Origin: Candidatus Nucleicultrix amoebiphila FS5
GTDB lineage: Bacteria; Pseudomonadota; Alphaproteobacteria; Caedimonadales; Nucleicultricaceae
Length of the DNA stretch: 64,000 bases
Assembly (NCBI RefSeq): GCF_002117145.1
Contig: NZ_CP008743.1
Location: 930,001 to 994,000, forward strand
Direction of reading: 5' to 3'
This document shows, piece by piece, positions 7,989 through 18,411 of the stretch. A program made the translations under genes and the position numbers. The notes under the pieces were generated by a model. The model was given only the letters and a program-made list of their open reading frames with translations, had not been told where the DNA came from and searched no databases. Positions within the stretch are counted from its first letter, which is position 1. Each line of letters begins with the position of its first letter.

Positions 7989-9191
7989 CTAGGATTTTTT
8001 GAATTTTTCAGCTTCTTCTGAACCACCCGTTGTATTCCCAGCACTATAGGAATAAGCGCCCATCCCGGCGAGTTTACCTTGATTTACAATCAAATACTGC
8101 TCGCGAATTGGGCGATTCTCAAACCAGCACTCTAATATTTCGCGCACTCCTGCTGCATATCGAGCTTGTGCAGAAAGGGTTGTCCCTGAAACATGGGGGG
8201 TCATGCCATGATGGGGCATTGTTCTCCAGGGATGATCTTTAGGCGCTGGCTGAGGAAACCAAACATCACCAGCATATCCTGCTAATTGGCCGCTTTCAAG
8301 CGCACGGACTATAGCATCACGCTCACAAATTTTACCTCGCGCTGTATTTACGATATATGATCCTCTCTTCATTTTGCTGATTAAATCATCGTCAAATAGA
8401 TGCTCTGTTTCAGGATGAAGAGGGCAATTAATAGAAACAACATCACATACTGAAACGAGAGATTCTACGTTGGGATGAAAGGTAACATTTAATTCTTTCT
8501 CGATGCTCTCTGGTAAACGATGCCGATCTGTATAGTGTAATTTAACATCAAAAGGCTTTAAACGTCTTAAAACTGCTAAACCAATACGTCCTGCTGCAAC
8601 GGAACCAATATTCATCCCTTCCACGTCATAGGCTCTAGAGACACAATCGGCAATGTTCCATCCCTTGTTAACAACAGTTTTATAGGAAGGGATGTAATTA
8701 TGGACCAAAGCAAGAATTGCCATAACAACATGTTCAGCAACACTAATACTATTACAATAGGTTACTTCAGTCACTGTAATGCCTCTTGAAATTGCGGCTT
8801 CTAAGTCCACATGATCAGAACCAATTCCAGCAGTAATAGCCAATTTTAATTTTTGAGCTTTTGCCAGCCGTTCTGAGGTCAAATAAGCTGGCCAAAATGG
8901 TTGAGAAATCACAATATCAGCATCAGGTAATTCTTTTTCAAAAACTGAATTCTGTCCATCTTTATCCGAGGTGACGATGAAAGTATGCCCCTGAGTCTCT
9001 AGAAACTTACGCAAACCTAATTCACCTGAAACGCTCCCTAGCAAATCGCCTGGATTAAAATCAATATGGTGTGGTGTAGGCAACGACATGCCATCAGGGT
9101 AACTATTAAGTTTTGGAATATCTGTCCGAGGATACGTTTTAGGATACCCAGCAATTGGATCATCATAGAGAACACAAAGAATTTTAGCCAT
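7989..9191 (-). CDS. fdh: NAD-dependent formate dehydrogenase
   Basis: Cytosolic D-2-hydroxyacid-dehydrogenase-fold enzyme oxidising formate to CO2 with NAD. At 400 residues it matches the Pseudomonas-type metal-free enzyme in length. Diagnostic stretches run throughout: TAGIGSDHVDL near 120, TYCNSISVAEHVV, the Rossmann loop AAGRIG, and YTDRHRLP, whose aspartate favours NAD over NADP. Further on are NTARGK, the PQPAPKDHPWRT substrate segment, and the catalytic histidine in TPHVSGTTLSAQARYA. The C-terminus SYSAGNTTGGSEEAEKFKK is also typical. The ATG at 9191 is chosen because GGAGGA precedes it; an upstream in-frame codon at 9248 lacks one. No molybdenum-type formate dehydrogenase genes are nearby, so this soluble form stands alone. 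Confidence 0.95.
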   Translation of the reverse strand: MAKILCVLYDDPIAGYPKTYPRTDIPKLNSYPDGMSLPTPHHIDFNPGDLLGSVSGELGLRKFLETQGHTFIVTSDKDGQNSVFEKELPDADIVISQPFWPAYLTSERLAKAQKLKLAITAGIGSDHVDLEAAISRGITVTEVTYCNSISVAEHVVMAILALVHNYIPSYKTVVNKGWNIADCVSRAYDVEGMNIGSVAAGRIGLAVLRRLKPFDVKLHYTDRHRLPESIEKELNVTFHPNVESLVSVCDVVSINCPLHPETEHLFDDDLISKMKRGSYIVNTARGKICERDAIVRALESGQLAGYAGDVWFPQPAPKDHPWRTMPHHGMTPHVSGTTLSAQARYAAGVREILECWFENRPIREQYLIVNQGKLAGMGAYSYSAGNTTGGSEEAEKFKKS

Positions 9192-9446
9192 CTGTTCCTC
9201 CAAAAAAGTATAAAAAGGTGCTAGAGACTGTATTAGCTTTCCTTTCAAGACTATAAAGACCTACTGTTAACAATCACTTAATAAAATCTTTGCACGCTTA
9301 AGGATCCTGCGTGATTTCTATGATTCATAAAAATTTTATTTTTTATTATTGTAAACACGTATATTGTCATTCAGAAAAAATAAAGTGCACTCTAACTTAG
9401 ATAAGAAATTGATTACTAAAAATAAAATGAACAAATTGTCTCTTGT

Positions 9447-9460
9447 GAACATACATGTTC
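9447..9460. repeat. palindrome upstream of the LRR gene promoter
   Basis: Half-sites GAACAT and ATGTTC with a two-base centre, twelve bases before the -35 element at 9473. The placement would suit an activator or repressor site. The spacing (GAAC, six bases, GTTC) does not match known LexA boxes. Confidence 0.35.
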
Positions 9461-9472
9461 CAATGTCAAAAT

Positions 9473-9501
9473 TTGACTCTGCGCTAAATACAGGGTATCC
9501 T
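9473..9501 (+). promoter_or_regulatory. sigma-70-like promoter for the LRR gene
   Basis: TTGACT, 17 bases, then TATCCT, about 33 bases before the ATG at 9535, which is preceded by AAGGAAC. Read by eye. Confidence 0.5.
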
Positions 9502-9534
9502 TTTAATTAAAAAATCACCTAAGGAACTATAATT

Positions 9535-10206
9535 ATGAATAAAATAGCTTTGATCTCAGTGTTTTATTTTGTTTTTATTTGGTCTTCTCTTGATTTATTA
9601 AAAGCAACGGACGAAATTGAGGCAAGTCAAAGCTCACCCAAAATTTCATCATTTTTAGAAGACAATTTCCAATATGATAGCGATTTATCAGATTTGTCCG
9701 GACTCCAGCTTTCTGAAATTGAATCTTTAGAAGATAGTGACCCCTCTGTAGTCAGCGCTAATTTATCAAAAAACTCTTTTTATCTAGAGCTTGCAGAGGC
9801 CTTGTCCACAAACAAGAAAATAACAGTGCTTAATCTTAGGGAATGTAATTTAGATGATGAGTGTGGAGTGCCTTTATTTAAAATGACTTGGCTGACAGGT
9901 TTGGATATAAGCCAAAATAAACTCTCTAGTAAGTCAGTGGGACTTTTTACTACCTTGCAGAATTTGACGGTGCTTATCTGTGCTGGCAATCCTTTGGGCA
10001 ATACACTCCCTAAAGCTCTTTCAGATCACACTAAGCTTACTTACCTTGATGCAAGTTCCTGTAGTCTTGATGATACCTGTATTGATGATCTTATTGCTCT
10101 TAAAAGCTTGCGAAAACTTATCTTGAAAGGCAATAAATTTACAGGTTCAGGGCAAAAAAAATTAGTGAATGCTGGGGATAATCGAAGTTTAGAGATTATA
10201 TTTTAA
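9535..10206 (+). CDS. secreted leucine-rich-repeat protein
   Basis: Protein of 223 residues with a signal peptide (about residues 1-24, hydrophobic VFYFVFIWSSL) and an acidic stretch after it. From about residue 75 there are five leucine-rich repeats, seen as ITVLNLRECNL, LTGLDISQNKL, LTVLICAGNPL, LTYLDASSCSL and LRKLILKGNKF, spaced about 22-25 residues. LRR proteins bind other proteins. Exported LRR proteins in host-associated bacteria are often surface factors or effectors, but that role is inferred here. AAGGAAC precedes the ATG. It converges on murJ with a 12-base gap and has its own promoter. Confidence 0.8.
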   Translation: MNKIALISVFYFVFIWSSLDLLKATDEIEASQSSPKISSFLEDNFQYDSDLSDLSGLQLSEIESLEDSDPSVVSANLSKNSFYLELAEALSTNKKITVLNLRECNLDDECGVPLFKMTWLTGLDISQNKLSSKSVGLFTTLQNLTVLICAGNPLGNTLPKALSDHTKLTYLDASSCSLDDTCIDDLIALKSLRKLILKGNKFTGSGQKKLVNAGDNRSLEIIF

Positions 10207-10218
10207 GACAGGAAGGGG

Positions 10219-11772
10219 TTACTCCCCCTCTCTGATCTTAAGTTTCATTTTGACTTCTTCAACATCAAAGGCTTTTAATACGAGGCCCAACAAAAGATAG
10301 GAAATCATGCCAGCCCCCACAAGAGTTACAACAACAAGGATTTTCATCCAGCTTGAATCTTGTACAACATTCTCAAATACACGCAACAGAATACCAAGAA
10401 CACTTCCCATGATAGCTGTAGCCAACAACATGCGAGGAAACTTATTTTTAAAGGAGGCTGTGAAATGAAAAACTCCCTCCTTAAACAAATAACGCAGTAA
10501 ATAAGCAACATTCACCCAAGCCGCCAAAGCTGTTGCAAGAGCAATTCCCACATGCTTTAAGGTTGTCATAAAAGCAAGATTCATCAAAAAATTTGCTGCA
10601 AGAGACATAAGTGCCCCTTTGACAGGTGTTCGCGTGTCATAGCGCGCAAAAAAGCTTGTGGAAAAAATTTTCACCATTATGTAAGCCGGCAAACCAATGG
10701 CAAAAGCAGAAAGTGTCGCTGCTGTTTCTTTTACTTGTAAAGGACCAAAAGCATTACGTTCAAACAACACGGAAATGATGGGTTCCGCCAAAATAATTAA
10801 CGCCAAAGTGGCAGGCAAAGTTAAGAACAAAGTAAATTCTAAAGCACGATTTTGTGCTTCAATCGCTAAATGATGATCTCTTTTCTCAAAGTGTTTAGAA
10901 AGCAATGGCAAAAGCGCGGTGCTCACGGCAATACCAATGACGCTTAAAGGCAGCTGATTCAAACGATCCGCATAAAAGAGGAAGGAAACAGAACCTACAG
11001 GTAAAAAAGAAGCCACGATCATATCTACAAAGAGATTTACTTGAATGATTCCCGCTCCTAAAGCACCAGGCATCATCACATGTAGCAGCTGTTTAACCGC
11101 CGGCGTCAATTTGGGCATTTGCCATTTCAATTGAACACCTGCCACTCTCAAAGATCGACGAATCCACAAAAATTGAAATACGCCCGCAACAGTAACTGAC
11201 CAAGCCAAGGTATGTCCTACAGTTGGTGTTAAACTCCTAAAAAAGAGCAATCCACCAATCATGGCAATATTCAGTAAAATTGGCGCTGCAGAGGCGGCAG
11301 CAAAGCGATGAAGAGAATTTAAAATTCCACTCATTAAAGCCGTCAAAGAAATAAATAAAATATATGGAAAAGTAATGCGCGCAAAAGTTAAAGCCAGTTC
11401 TAAACGTTCTGGCGTTGCGTGAAACCCCGGAGCCAATATATAAATCAACCAGGGTAAACATATCTCTACAAGCAGCACAAATGCAAAAAGAGTTAAGAAA
11501 AGAGCAGAAAAAACTTGCTCGGCCATTTGTGTTGCTTGCTGAATTCCCTTACCAGTCAAAAACCTTGAAAACATTGGAACAAAAGCCGCATTAAGTGCTC
11601 CTTCCGCAAATAACCTGCGAAAAAAATTCGGAAACTTAAAGGCCACAAAAAAGGCGTCAGCAACTGGCCCTGCTCCCAGATAAGAAGCAATAAAAGCATC
11701 GCGCACAAATCCCAACACGCGACTTATCATGGTAAAACCGCCGATAGTCGCAACAGAACGCACAATCCTCAT
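10219..11772 (-). CDS. murJ: lipid II flippase MurJ
   Basis: Integral membrane protein of 517 residues that moves lipid II across the inner membrane for peptidoglycan synthesis. It opens with the family signature [20 protein letters not shown], followed by [22 protein letters not shown] with the conserved arginines of the central cavity. About 14 hydrophobic segments follow along the length. The ATG overlaps the mutS stop (ATGA), so it is translated downstream of mutS in the same unit. Length and motifs are normal. Keeping murJ implies the cell still makes lipid II. Confidence 0.96.
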   Translation of the reverse strand: MRIVRSVATIGGFTMISRVLGFVRDAFIASYLGAGPVADAFFVAFKFPNFFRRLFAEGALNAAFVPMFSRFLTGKGIQQATQMAEQVFSALFLTLFAFVLLVEICLPWLIYILAPGFHATPERLELALTFARITFPYILFISLTALMSGILNSLHRFAAASAAPILLNIAMIGGLLFFRSLTPTVGHTLAWSVTVAGVFQFLWIRRSLRVAGVQLKWQMPKLTPAVKQLLHVMMPGALGAGIIQVNLFVDMIVASFLPVGSVSFLFYADRLNQLPLSVIGIAVSTALLPLLSKHFEKRDHHLAIEAQNRALEFTLFLTLPATLALIILAEPIISVLFERNAFGPLQVKETAATLSAFAIGLPAYIMVKIFSTSFFARYDTRTPVKGALMSLAANFLMNLAFMTTLKHVGIALATALAAWVNVAYLLRYLFKEGVFHFTASFKNKFPRMLLATAIMGSVLGILLRVFENVVQDSSWMKILVVVTLVGAGMISYLLLGLVLKAFDVEEVKMKLKIREGE

Positions 11773-14360
11773 GCAGCAGTCCTTTTAACAAGGGTTTTCA
11801 GGCGATACAAAAACTCTAATGCTTGACGAGGACTAAGCTCATCAGGATTTATTGTCTCAACTTCTTGTTCAAGCGCTGACGATTGATAAGCAGAAAATAA
11901 AGGAAGTTCTGCAACTTTAATTGCTTTCTTATTTTCTTTTTTATTTTCGAGGAAAAGGAGAACCTCTTGAGCGCGATCCAAAACAGTTTTAGGTACGCCA
12001 GCCAGTGCTGCCACATGAAGTCCATAAGAGCGATCAGCAACTCCGCTAATAACTTCATGCATAAAAACGACTTCTTTTTCCCATTCTTTGACCCGCATTG
12101 TCGCACAATGAATATGAGGGAACTCTTTTTTAAGCTCTGTTAGCTCATGGTAATGAGTAGCAAATAAGCCACGACAAGTAATGGTCTTTTCCAGATATTC
12201 TATGGTTGCCCACGCGATGGATAAGCCATCGTAAGTGGATGTCCCTCTTCCCACTTCATCCAAGATTACAAATGAGCGCGCTGTTGCTTGATTCAGGATA
12301 GCTGCTGTTTCAACCATTTCAACCATAAAAGTTGAGCGTCCTTGCGCCAAATCATCAGCGGCCCCTACTCGGCTAAACAATCGATCCACAATTCCTATTT
12401 TTGCTGCCTCTGCAGGCACATAAGAACCCATTTGAGCCATGATGAGAATCAAAGCATTTTGTCTTAAAAATGTACTCTTACCAGCCATATTCGGACCCGT
12501 AAGCAACCAGAGATGTTTCTGAGCATCCATGTGACAATCATTGGGTACAAAAGGCGTTTCATTTCCTTCGGTTAAAGCTTTTTCAACGACCGGATGACGA
12601 CCTTTCTTAATCAAGAAAGTAGTATTTTCTAAAAATTCGGGTCGACAATAGTTCCACTTTTCAGCCAAGAAAGCCAAAGCTGTTGATACGTCAAGTATCG
12701 CTAACCCTCCGGCTGTGCTGGCAATTTCCTCCGCTTGCACCATTATCTCGCCAACTAACTCTTGAAAGAGTCTCATCTCAAGGACTTGAGCATCTTCTGC
12801 TGCACTCTTGAGCTTACGCTCTAATTCTGAAAGTTCGAGAGTTGTGTAACGTTGACCATTGACAATTGTTTGACGATGAATGAATTCCTGGGGAACTTTG
12901 CTAAGATGCGTCGCTGTAATTTCAATATGATAACCGATAATATTATTGTGTTTAATTTTCAAAGAAGGAATGTCATACGCTTCGGCGTAACGAGCCTGGA
13001 GCTCAATCATCAATTGACGACCCCTATCTTTTAATTGCCGCAACTCATCCAATTCCTTTGAATACCCTTCTCTAATAAAATCTCCTTGCGTCGCTAAAAT
13101 AGGGAGAGATTCAGGATTTAAAGCCCGCGTCAATCGATCAATTAAAACTTCTTGATGACTGAGCTTCCCTGTTATTTTGCCAAGGGCATCTGGCAGCTTT
13201 TCTATTTTTTCTAAGGCTTTTCTAACCTTCTCAACAATCAATAATCCGTCACGAACACCCGCAAGATCCCGAGGCCCCCCTCTATTTAAACTCAATCGGG
13301 AAAGAGCGCGCTCCAGATCAGGGCAGTTCTTTAAGGACTCACGTATCTCTTCTAAGAGAGCACGTCTTTCTTTAAAAAACGCTACGCGATCCAAACGTTC
13401 ATTAAGACCGTACAGATCTGCAAGAGGAGATGCTAACCATTGCAAAAGCAAACGACCTCCAAAAGAGGTCTGGGTTTCATCCATAGTTTCAAGAAGGGTA
13501 TTTTTCGAACCCCCCGACAAATTTTGTGTAAGCTCCAAATTACGTCTCGTAGCCCCATCAATTTCAAGAATATGGTTATTTGATTTTCGTTGGGGAGGGA
13601 GAATTTTAGGCAAAATGCCACGCTGAGTCAGCTTTACATAATCAAGCAAGCTTCCCAAAGCGGTTATTTCAATTTTTGAAAACTCCCCAAAAGATTCTAA
13701 GGTTTTCACCTTAAAAGCTTCTTCAAGCTGACTTTTCGAATTCTCAGGATCAAATCGACTATCGGGCACGAGTGTTATAATTTTTTTCCAATTCTTTAAC
13801 ACGTCACAGAGTTCAGGATTTTGAAGAATACCTTCAGGGACGATCAATTCACTTGGCTCATAGCGCAAAAGCATAGAATTGATTTGCGCAATAGGGGCGG
13901 TTTCTACAGTGTAAAAGCCCGTCGACATTTCCATTATAGAAAGCGTTGCTTTTCTCTCTTCAACTAATAAAAGAGAAAGATAGTTAGAACGCTTTGACTC
14001 TAAAAGAGTGTCTTCAGTCAATGTGCCGGGCGTAACAATGCGCGTTATATCTCTTTCCACAATAGATTTTGCTCCGCGCTTTTTAGCGACGGTAGCATCT
14101 TCAATTTGATCACATAAAGCAACGCGATGGCCCTGCTTCACTAGACGCGCCAAATAATTTTCAACTGCATGATAGGGTACGCCACACATAGGGATTTCGC
14201 CGCCCTGTTGACCCCGTCGCGTTAAAGTTATGTTGAGTGCTTTTGAGGCAACAATTGCATCATCAAAAAATAGTTCATAAAAATCCCCTAGCCTAAAGAA
14301 TAATAGGCAGTTTGGATGACTTTCTTTAATTCTACGGTATTGTGCCATCATAGGGGTCAT
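11769..14360 (-). CDS. mutS: DNA mismatch repair protein MutS
   Basis: Cytosolic mismatch-recognition ATPase of 863 residues, full length. The N-terminal mismatch-binding domain has the FxE motif in [13 protein letters not shown] near residue 30. The ATPase domain has Walker [11 protein letters not shown] near 620 and Walker B region [16 protein letters not shown] near 700, then ATHYHEL. The C-terminus [15 protein letters not shown] is also typical. It starts at the first ATG, with a second methionine at the fourth codon. It is cotranscribed with murJ (4-base overlap) and divergent from the pst operon. MutL lies about 22 kb away in the same window. Confidence 0.97.
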   Translation of the reverse strand: MTPMMAQYRRIKESHPNCLLFFRLGDFYELFFDDAIVASKALNITLTRRGQQGGEIPMCGVPYHAVENYLARLVKQGHRVALCDQIEDATVAKKRGAKSIVERDITRIVTPGTLTEDTLLESKRSNYLSLLLVEERKATLSIMEMSTGFYTVETAPIAQINSMLLRYEPSELIVPEGILQNPELCDVLKNWKKIITLVPDSRFDPENSKSQLEEAFKVKTLESFGEFSKIEITALGSLLDYVKLTQRGILPKILPPQRKSNNHILEIDGATRRNLELTQNLSGGSKNTLLETMDETQTSFGGRLLLQWLASPLADLYGLNERLDRVAFFKERRALLEEIRESLKNCPDLERALSRLSLNRGGPRDLAGVRDGLLIVEKVRKALEKIEKLPDALGKITGKLSHQEVLIDRLTRALNPESLPILATQGDFIREGYSKELDELRQLKDRGRQLMIELQARYAEAYDIPSLKIKHNNIIGYHIEITATHLSKVPQEFIHRQTIVNGQRYTTLELSELERKLKSAAEDAQVLEMRLFQELVGEIMVQAEEIASTAGGLAILDVSTALAFLAEKWNYCRPEFLENTTFLIKKGRHPVVEKALTEGNETPFVPNDCHMDAQKHLWLLTGPNMAGKSTFLRQNALILIMAQMGSYVPAEAAKIGIVDRLFSRVGAADDLAQGRSTFMVEMVETAAILNQATARSFVILDEVGRGTSTYDGLSIAWATIEYLEKTITCRGLFATHYHELTELKKEFPHIHCATMRVKEWEKEVVFMHEVISGVADRSYGLHVAALAGVPKTVLDRAQEVLLFLENKKENKKAIKVAELPLFSAYQSSALEQEVETINPDELSPRQALEFLYRLKTLVKRTAA

Positions 14361-14403
14361 GGCACACTTCCCTGAAAATTAACCCTTAGTTTGTTTGAAA
14401 TGC

Positions 14404-14431
14404 TTGACACTTCCCTCAACTCTCGTAATAC
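14404..14431 (+). promoter_or_regulatory. promoter of the pst operon
   Basis: TTGACA, 16 bases, then TAATAC, ending 43 bases before the pstS ATG. This is one of the best sigma-70 matches in the window. I could not find a convincing PHO box next to it. Confidence 0.6.
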
Positions 14432-14474
14432 CCTTTGAACAAGATATAAGACCTATTGGGTTGAAAAGTAAAGG

Positions 14475-15491
14475 ATGGGGGAGTCCCTGACAAGAGGTCT
14501 CAGATTTTTTAGGCAAAGTTTATGTTTGCTCCTTGTATTGTTTGTGCTGCTCATGGCTCCTTTAAAAGCCCAGCGAGAGCATATTCATATTGTGGGATCA
14601 AGCACTGTTTATCCTTTTATTAGTGCTGTTGCAGAAATTTTTGGCAGCGAAACCGACTATAAGACGCCAATTGTCGAATCAACCGGTACTGGAGGAGGAA
14701 TTAAAGTATTTTGTAATGGTGTAGATATAGATACGCCAGACATTGTAACGAGTTCTCGTCTCATGAGTAAAGAAGAGCGAGACTATTGTACCAACAATGG
14801 CATTAAAGATATTCTTGAAATTACAATAGGGTATGATGGTATTGTCATCGCCAAGGCCCGGCCACAGGGACCAAAAAACTTAACCATGAAGCAATTGTTT
14901 CTGGCTTTAGCGCGTTATATCCTTATCGAAGACACTGCTATTCGCAATCCTTACCATCTCTGGTCCGACATAGATAAAACGCTTCCTCAACAAACAATTC
15001 GCTTTTTAGGTCCGCCGTCGACTTCAGGAACGCGTCAGACTTTTTTACAGATTGTTTTTGAATCTTTTCTAGATGCTGAAGAAAAATACACACTTACCCC
15101 TCAATTGCGCGATGATCACACCTATATTGAGACCGCTGAACAAGAAACAATGACAGCGAAGAAATTACATCTTGAAACTGACGCTATCGCCATTTTCACT
15201 TTTGGATTTCTTTCAAAGAATCGCGACCAAATCATTCCTATCAAAATCAATGATATAGCCCCGTCTTTTGAAACCATTACATCTGGTCAATACCCCCTTT
15301 CACGACCACTTTTTCTTTATGTAAAACTGGATCATAAAAAGGATGTAGCAGGGCTTTCTGCGTTTATTGAATTTTTGATGAAAGAAGAAATATCAGGTCC
15401 AAAAGGATATTTAAAAAATTATGGGTTTATTCCTCTTCCCGATCATTTGCGAAAACAAGAAAGCAAAAAAATATCTGGAGAGCTTCCATGA
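14475..15491 (+). CDS. pstS: phosphate-binding periplasmic protein PstS
   Basis: Exported high-affinity phosphate-binding subunit of the Pst ABC transporter, 338 residues. The signal peptide spans about residues 8-33 (LCLLLVLFVLLMAPLKAQ). The phosphate-site segments are present: GSSTVYPF near 42, ESTGTGGGIKVFC near 65 and the PSTSGTRQTF loop near 180. The ATG at 14475 directly follows AAAGG, which is tighter than usual; GGGGGAG lies just inside the frame, so a later start is possible. It is the first gene of pstSCAB-phoU and overlaps pstC by four bases. Confidence 0.93.
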   Translation: MGESLTRGLRFFRQSLCLLLVLFVLLMAPLKAQREHIHIVGSSTVYPFISAVAEIFGSETDYKTPIVESTGTGGGIKVFCNGVDIDTPDIVTSSRLMSKEERDYCTNNGIKDILEITIGYDGIVIAKARPQGPKNLTMKQLFLALARYILIEDTAIRNPYHLWSDIDKTLPQQTIRFLGPPSTSGTRQTFLQIVFESFLDAEEKYTLTPQLRDDHTYIETAEQETMTAKKLHLETDAIAIFTFGFLSKNRDQIIPIKINDIAPSFETITSGQYPLSRPLFLYVKLDHKKDVAGLSAFIEFLMKEEISGPKGYLKNYGFIPLPDHLRKQESKKISGELP

Positions 15492-16426
15492 TCAAACCTT
15501 CTAGAAAAAGAACTTTTGAGTTTTTCATCAAGATCCTATTGTGGTTATCAGCATTTATAGCTATTTTGATTACCACTTCTCTTGTTCTTTCTTTGATTTT
15601 TGAGGCTATACGCTTTTTCAAGATTGTAAATCTTTTTGAGTTTCTCACCGGTACTCATTGGGAACCAGAGATTACTTTTGATACCAACAATCCAGAGATC
15701 TCCAGTGATTATGGCGTACTCCCACTTTTTAGTGGTACCTTGTTAATCACTTTAATCGCTTTGATCACGGCTGTTCCTTTAGGCTTACTCATCGCCATTT
15801 ATACTTCTGAGTATGCTCATCCAAAAACACGTCTTCTTTTAAAGCCTCTCGTAGAAATTTTGGCAGGGATTCCAACCATCGTTTATGGCTTCTTTGCCAT
15901 CATTCTCGTAGCTCCTTTATTAAGAGGGCTCAGTAAATTAAGCGCTCATGGATTCAATATTTCATCGGAAAGTGCCTTAGGAGCAGGCATCGTTATGGGA
16001 TTCATGATTATTCCTTTTATATCATCTTTAACAGATGATGCGTTAAGAGCGATACCACAGACCTATCGCGATAATTCCCTTGCCTTAGGCGCTACACAAT
16101 CAGAAACAATTCGTAAAATAGTTGTTCCTTCTGCGCTTCCAAGTATTATTGCATCAATCCTTTTGGCTCTCTCAAGAGCGATCGGCGAAACAATGTTAGT
16201 GGTTATGGCAGCAGGACTCACAGCAAACTTTACCTTAAATCCGCTTGATTCGGTCACCACAGTCACCGTTCAAATCGTCAATGTATTAACCGGTGATCAG
16301 GAATTTAACAGCCCCAAAACACTTTCGGCCTTTGCCCTCGGATTAACCCTTTTTATTGTTACTTTCTTAATTAATTTCATTGCTCAAAGTGCGGTTAAAC
16401 GTCATCGGAAAAAATATGCTTTATAA
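15488..16426 (+). CDS. pstC: phosphate ABC transporter permease PstC
   Basis: Inner-membrane permease of 312 residues with about six membrane segments. The conserved EPEITF-type periplasmic segment is near 58, and FSGTLLITLIALITAVPLGL starts the transport domain. The EAA-like loop that contacts PstB is seen near residues 195-215 (YRDNSLALGATQSETIRKIV). A four-base ATGA overlap with pstS shows translational coupling. The 3' end overlaps the chosen pstA start by 11 bases. Confidence 0.94.
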   Translation: MIKPSRKRTFEFFIKILLWLSAFIAILITTSLVLSLIFEAIRFFKIVNLFEFLTGTHWEPEITFDTNNPEISSDYGVLPLFSGTLLITLIALITAVPLGLLIAIYTSEYAHPKTRLLLKPLVEILAGIPTIVYGFFAIILVAPLLRGLSKLSAHGFNISSESALGAGIVMGFMIIPFISSLTDDALRAIPQTYRDNSLALGATQSETIRKIVVPSALPSIIASILLALSRAIGETMLVVMAAGLTANFTLNPLDSVTTVTVQIVNVLTGDQEFNSPKTLSAFALGLTLFIVTFLINFIAQSAVKRHRKKYAL

Positions 16427-17633
16427 AACGAGAGACCATAAAAATCTTACCAAAAAGCGCTATAATATGGATCGTTATTTCCGTTGGCTCTGCAGAACAG
16501 CTTTATTAATTGTATTGCTTTTCTTAATGATTTTGAGTGGCGGAATTATTATCAAAGGCTTACCGGCTTTTACTCAAACCCAAATTGCTTTTAATGCCAT
16601 TAACGTTGAAGAAACGACGCCCTATGACCGTCATTTGCGGTTAGTGATTGAAGATACCTACCCTAACATTAACAGTGATGATCGTGCTGCGCTGAAACAA
16701 TTTATCGATTTAGGCGCTCGCAAGATTTTGGTTCAAAGCAAAAAAGGTCCCTTTCATGATCATACTTTATGGTTACCCGCATCAGATATCTTCGAATATT
16801 TATTAGTCAACAATGATCTCTTACCTCCTGAAATTAAGGTGCGGTTTAAAACCCATCTGGTTTGGGCTGAAAAGCTTGAAAAAGATGGACGTGTTAAAAC
16901 TGCTTTTAATACTGGATTTTTTACGCAAAGCGATTCTCGCAATCCGAAAACAGCGGGGATTTTTGGAGGATTGATTGGCACCGCATATTTATTATTGATC
17001 ACTCTTTTATTGGCTTTTCCAATAGGTGTGTTAGCTGCCATTTATTTGGAAGAATTCGCGCACAAAAATCGGTTTACTTCTTTTCTTGAAATCAATATAT
17101 CAAACCTTGCTTCTGTGCCTTCCATTGTTTTTGGGCTTTTGGGGTTAGCCATTTTCCTAAATTTCTTTCACTTACCGCGCTCTTCTTCATTGGTAGGCGG
17201 CATGACTTTAGCGCTTATGACACTGCCGACAATTATTGTGACTGCTCGCACATCTCTCAGATCTGTACCCGCTTCTATTCGAGACGCTGCCTTTGGCCTG
17301 GGAGCCTCAAAAGTACAAACGACCTTTCATCAAGTGCTGCCTTTAGCGCTCCCCGGAATTCTTACAGGCACTTTAATTGGGCTCGCGCGCGCGCTTGGAG
17401 AAACAGCACCTCTTTTAATGATCGGAATGATGGCTTTTATTGTCGATATTCCTCAATCACCTCTCGATCCTGCTGCCGCCCTTCCAGTGCAAATTTTTAC
17501 CTGGTCAAAAAATCCAGAACCTGGGTTTATGGTTGATGCTGCCGCGGCAATTATTGTTCTCATGCTCTTTTTAGGCTTTATTAATTTAATTGCCATTCTC
17601 TTGAGACGAAAATTTGAGTATAAGTATTCTTAA
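16416..17633 (+). CDS. pstA: phosphate ABC transporter permease PstA
   Basis: Second permease subunit of the Pst transporter, 405 residues. It has an N-terminal membrane segment ([20 protein letters not shown]) and a large periplasmic insertion of about 130 residues, as in the longer alphaproteobacterial PstA. The transport domain then begins at [20 protein letters not shown]. The PstB-contact loop is [28 protein letters not shown] near residue 290. The start at 16416 is chosen since it lies inside the pstC end behind a GGA. The frame also extends to 16380, and an internal ATG at 16467 is possible. Confidence 0.93.
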   Translation: MLYKTRDHKNLTKKRYNMDRYFRWLCRTALLIVLLFLMILSGGIIIKGLPAFTQTQIAFNAINVEETTPYDRHLRLVIEDTYPNINSDDRAALKQFIDLGARKILVQSKKGPFHDHTLWLPASDIFEYLLVNNDLLPPEIKVRFKTHLVWAEKLEKDGRVKTAFNTGFFTQSDSRNPKTAGIFGGLIGTAYLLLITLLLAFPIGVLAAIYLEEFAHKNRFTSFLEINISNLASVPSIVFGLLGLAIFLNFFHLPRSSSLVGGMTLALMTLPTIIVTARTSLRSVPASIRDAAFGLGASKVQTTFHQVLPLALPGILTGTLIGLARALGETAPLLMIGMMAFIVDIPQSPLDPAAALPVQIFTWSKNPEPGFMVDAAAAIIVLMLFLGFINLIAILLRRKFEYKYS

Positions 17634-17634
17634 T

Positions 17635-18402
17635 ATGATAAGACATCTCTTTAAAATCAGCACTTCAAATCTTAACCTCTTTTACGGTGAAAAGCAGGTT
17701 CTTTTTAATATTTCATTAAGTATCAAAGATCGTCAGGTTACCGCTCTTATTGGTCCTTCTGGTTGTGGAAAAAGTTCATTTTTAAGATGTTTAAATCGTA
17801 TGAATGATTCCATTGAAGGGATGCGTCTTGCAGGTACCGTGGAGATCGATGGGCAAAACATTTATGATAAATCTATAGATATCGTCAGCTTACGCGCTAA
17901 AGTAGGAATGGTTTTTCAAAAGCCCAACCCATTTTTCAAGTCCATCTATGACAACGTCGCTTATGGACCACGAATTCACAAACTTTTTAAAACTAAGGCT
18001 GAGCTAGATGAAATTGTTCATAAGAGTCTTGAGCGCACGGGATTATTGAACGAAATTAAAGATCAACTCCATAAGCCCGCTACACGTCTTTCTGGTGGTC
18101 AACAACAACGCTTATGTATTGCACGGGCCATTGCTATTAACCCTGAGATTATTTTAATGGACGAACCCTGTTCAGCTCTAGACCCCATTGCAACGGCTAA
18201 GATAGAAGAGCTTATTGACGAGCTAAGGGAAAACTATACTATAGTTATTGTAACGCACAACTTGCATCAAGCAGCACGCGTGTCACAACAAACAGCTTTT
18301 TTTCACTTAGGCTATATGATCGAGGCAGGTGATACGGGAGATATGTTCACAAATCCTTACGATCAACGAACACAAGAATATATTACAGGCCGTTTTGGCT
18401 AG
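17635..18402 (+). CDS. pstB: phosphate ABC transporter ATPase PstB
   Basis: ATP-binding subunit driving phosphate import, 255 residues. Walker A is [10 protein letters not shown] near 38, the Q-loop is MVFQKPNPF near 93, the signature is [14 protein letters not shown] near 150 and Walker B is [12 protein letters not shown] near 172, followed by the switch histidine in [30 protein letters not shown] is diagnostic for PstB among ABC ATPases. The ATG is one base after the pstA stop; an earlier in-frame TTG at 17614 is less likely. Confidence 0.96.
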   Translation: MIRHLFKISTSNLNLFYGEKQVLFNISLSIKDRQVTALIGPSGCGKSSFLRCLNRMNDSIEGMRLAGTVEIDGQNIYDKSIDIVSLRAKVGMVFQKPNPFFKSIYDNVAYGPRIHKLFKTKAELDEIVHKSLERTGLLNEIKDQLHKPATRLSGGQQQRLCIARAIAINPEIILMDEPCSALDPIATAKIEELIDELRENYTIVIVTHNLHQAARVSQQTAFFHLGYMIEAGDTGDMFTNPYDQRTQEYITGRFG

Positions 18403-18411
18403 GAGGCACAC

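Larger units (their letters stand above)
9192..9534. other. 343-base divergent intergenic region
   Basis: It separates the minus-strand formate dehydrogenase gene from the plus-strand LRR gene. It is AT-rich and holds a 14-base palindrome at 9447-9460 and a good sigma-70-like promoter at 9473-9501 for the LRR gene. I see no open frame or RNA gene in the rest. Confidence 0.5.

Noticed and set aside
9447-9460. LexA box before the LRR gene
   Set aside because: Spacing between GAAC and GTTC is six bases, which fits neither the alphaproteobacterial nor the Bacillus LexA motif.
10211-10230. GGGG/CCCC hairpin between the LRR gene and murJ as terminator
   Set aside because: Short stem with no T-run on either strand.
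13177-13626. 149-residue frame antisense to mutS
   Set aside because: It lies wholly inside mutS, has no ribosome site, and has a composition typical of shadow frames.
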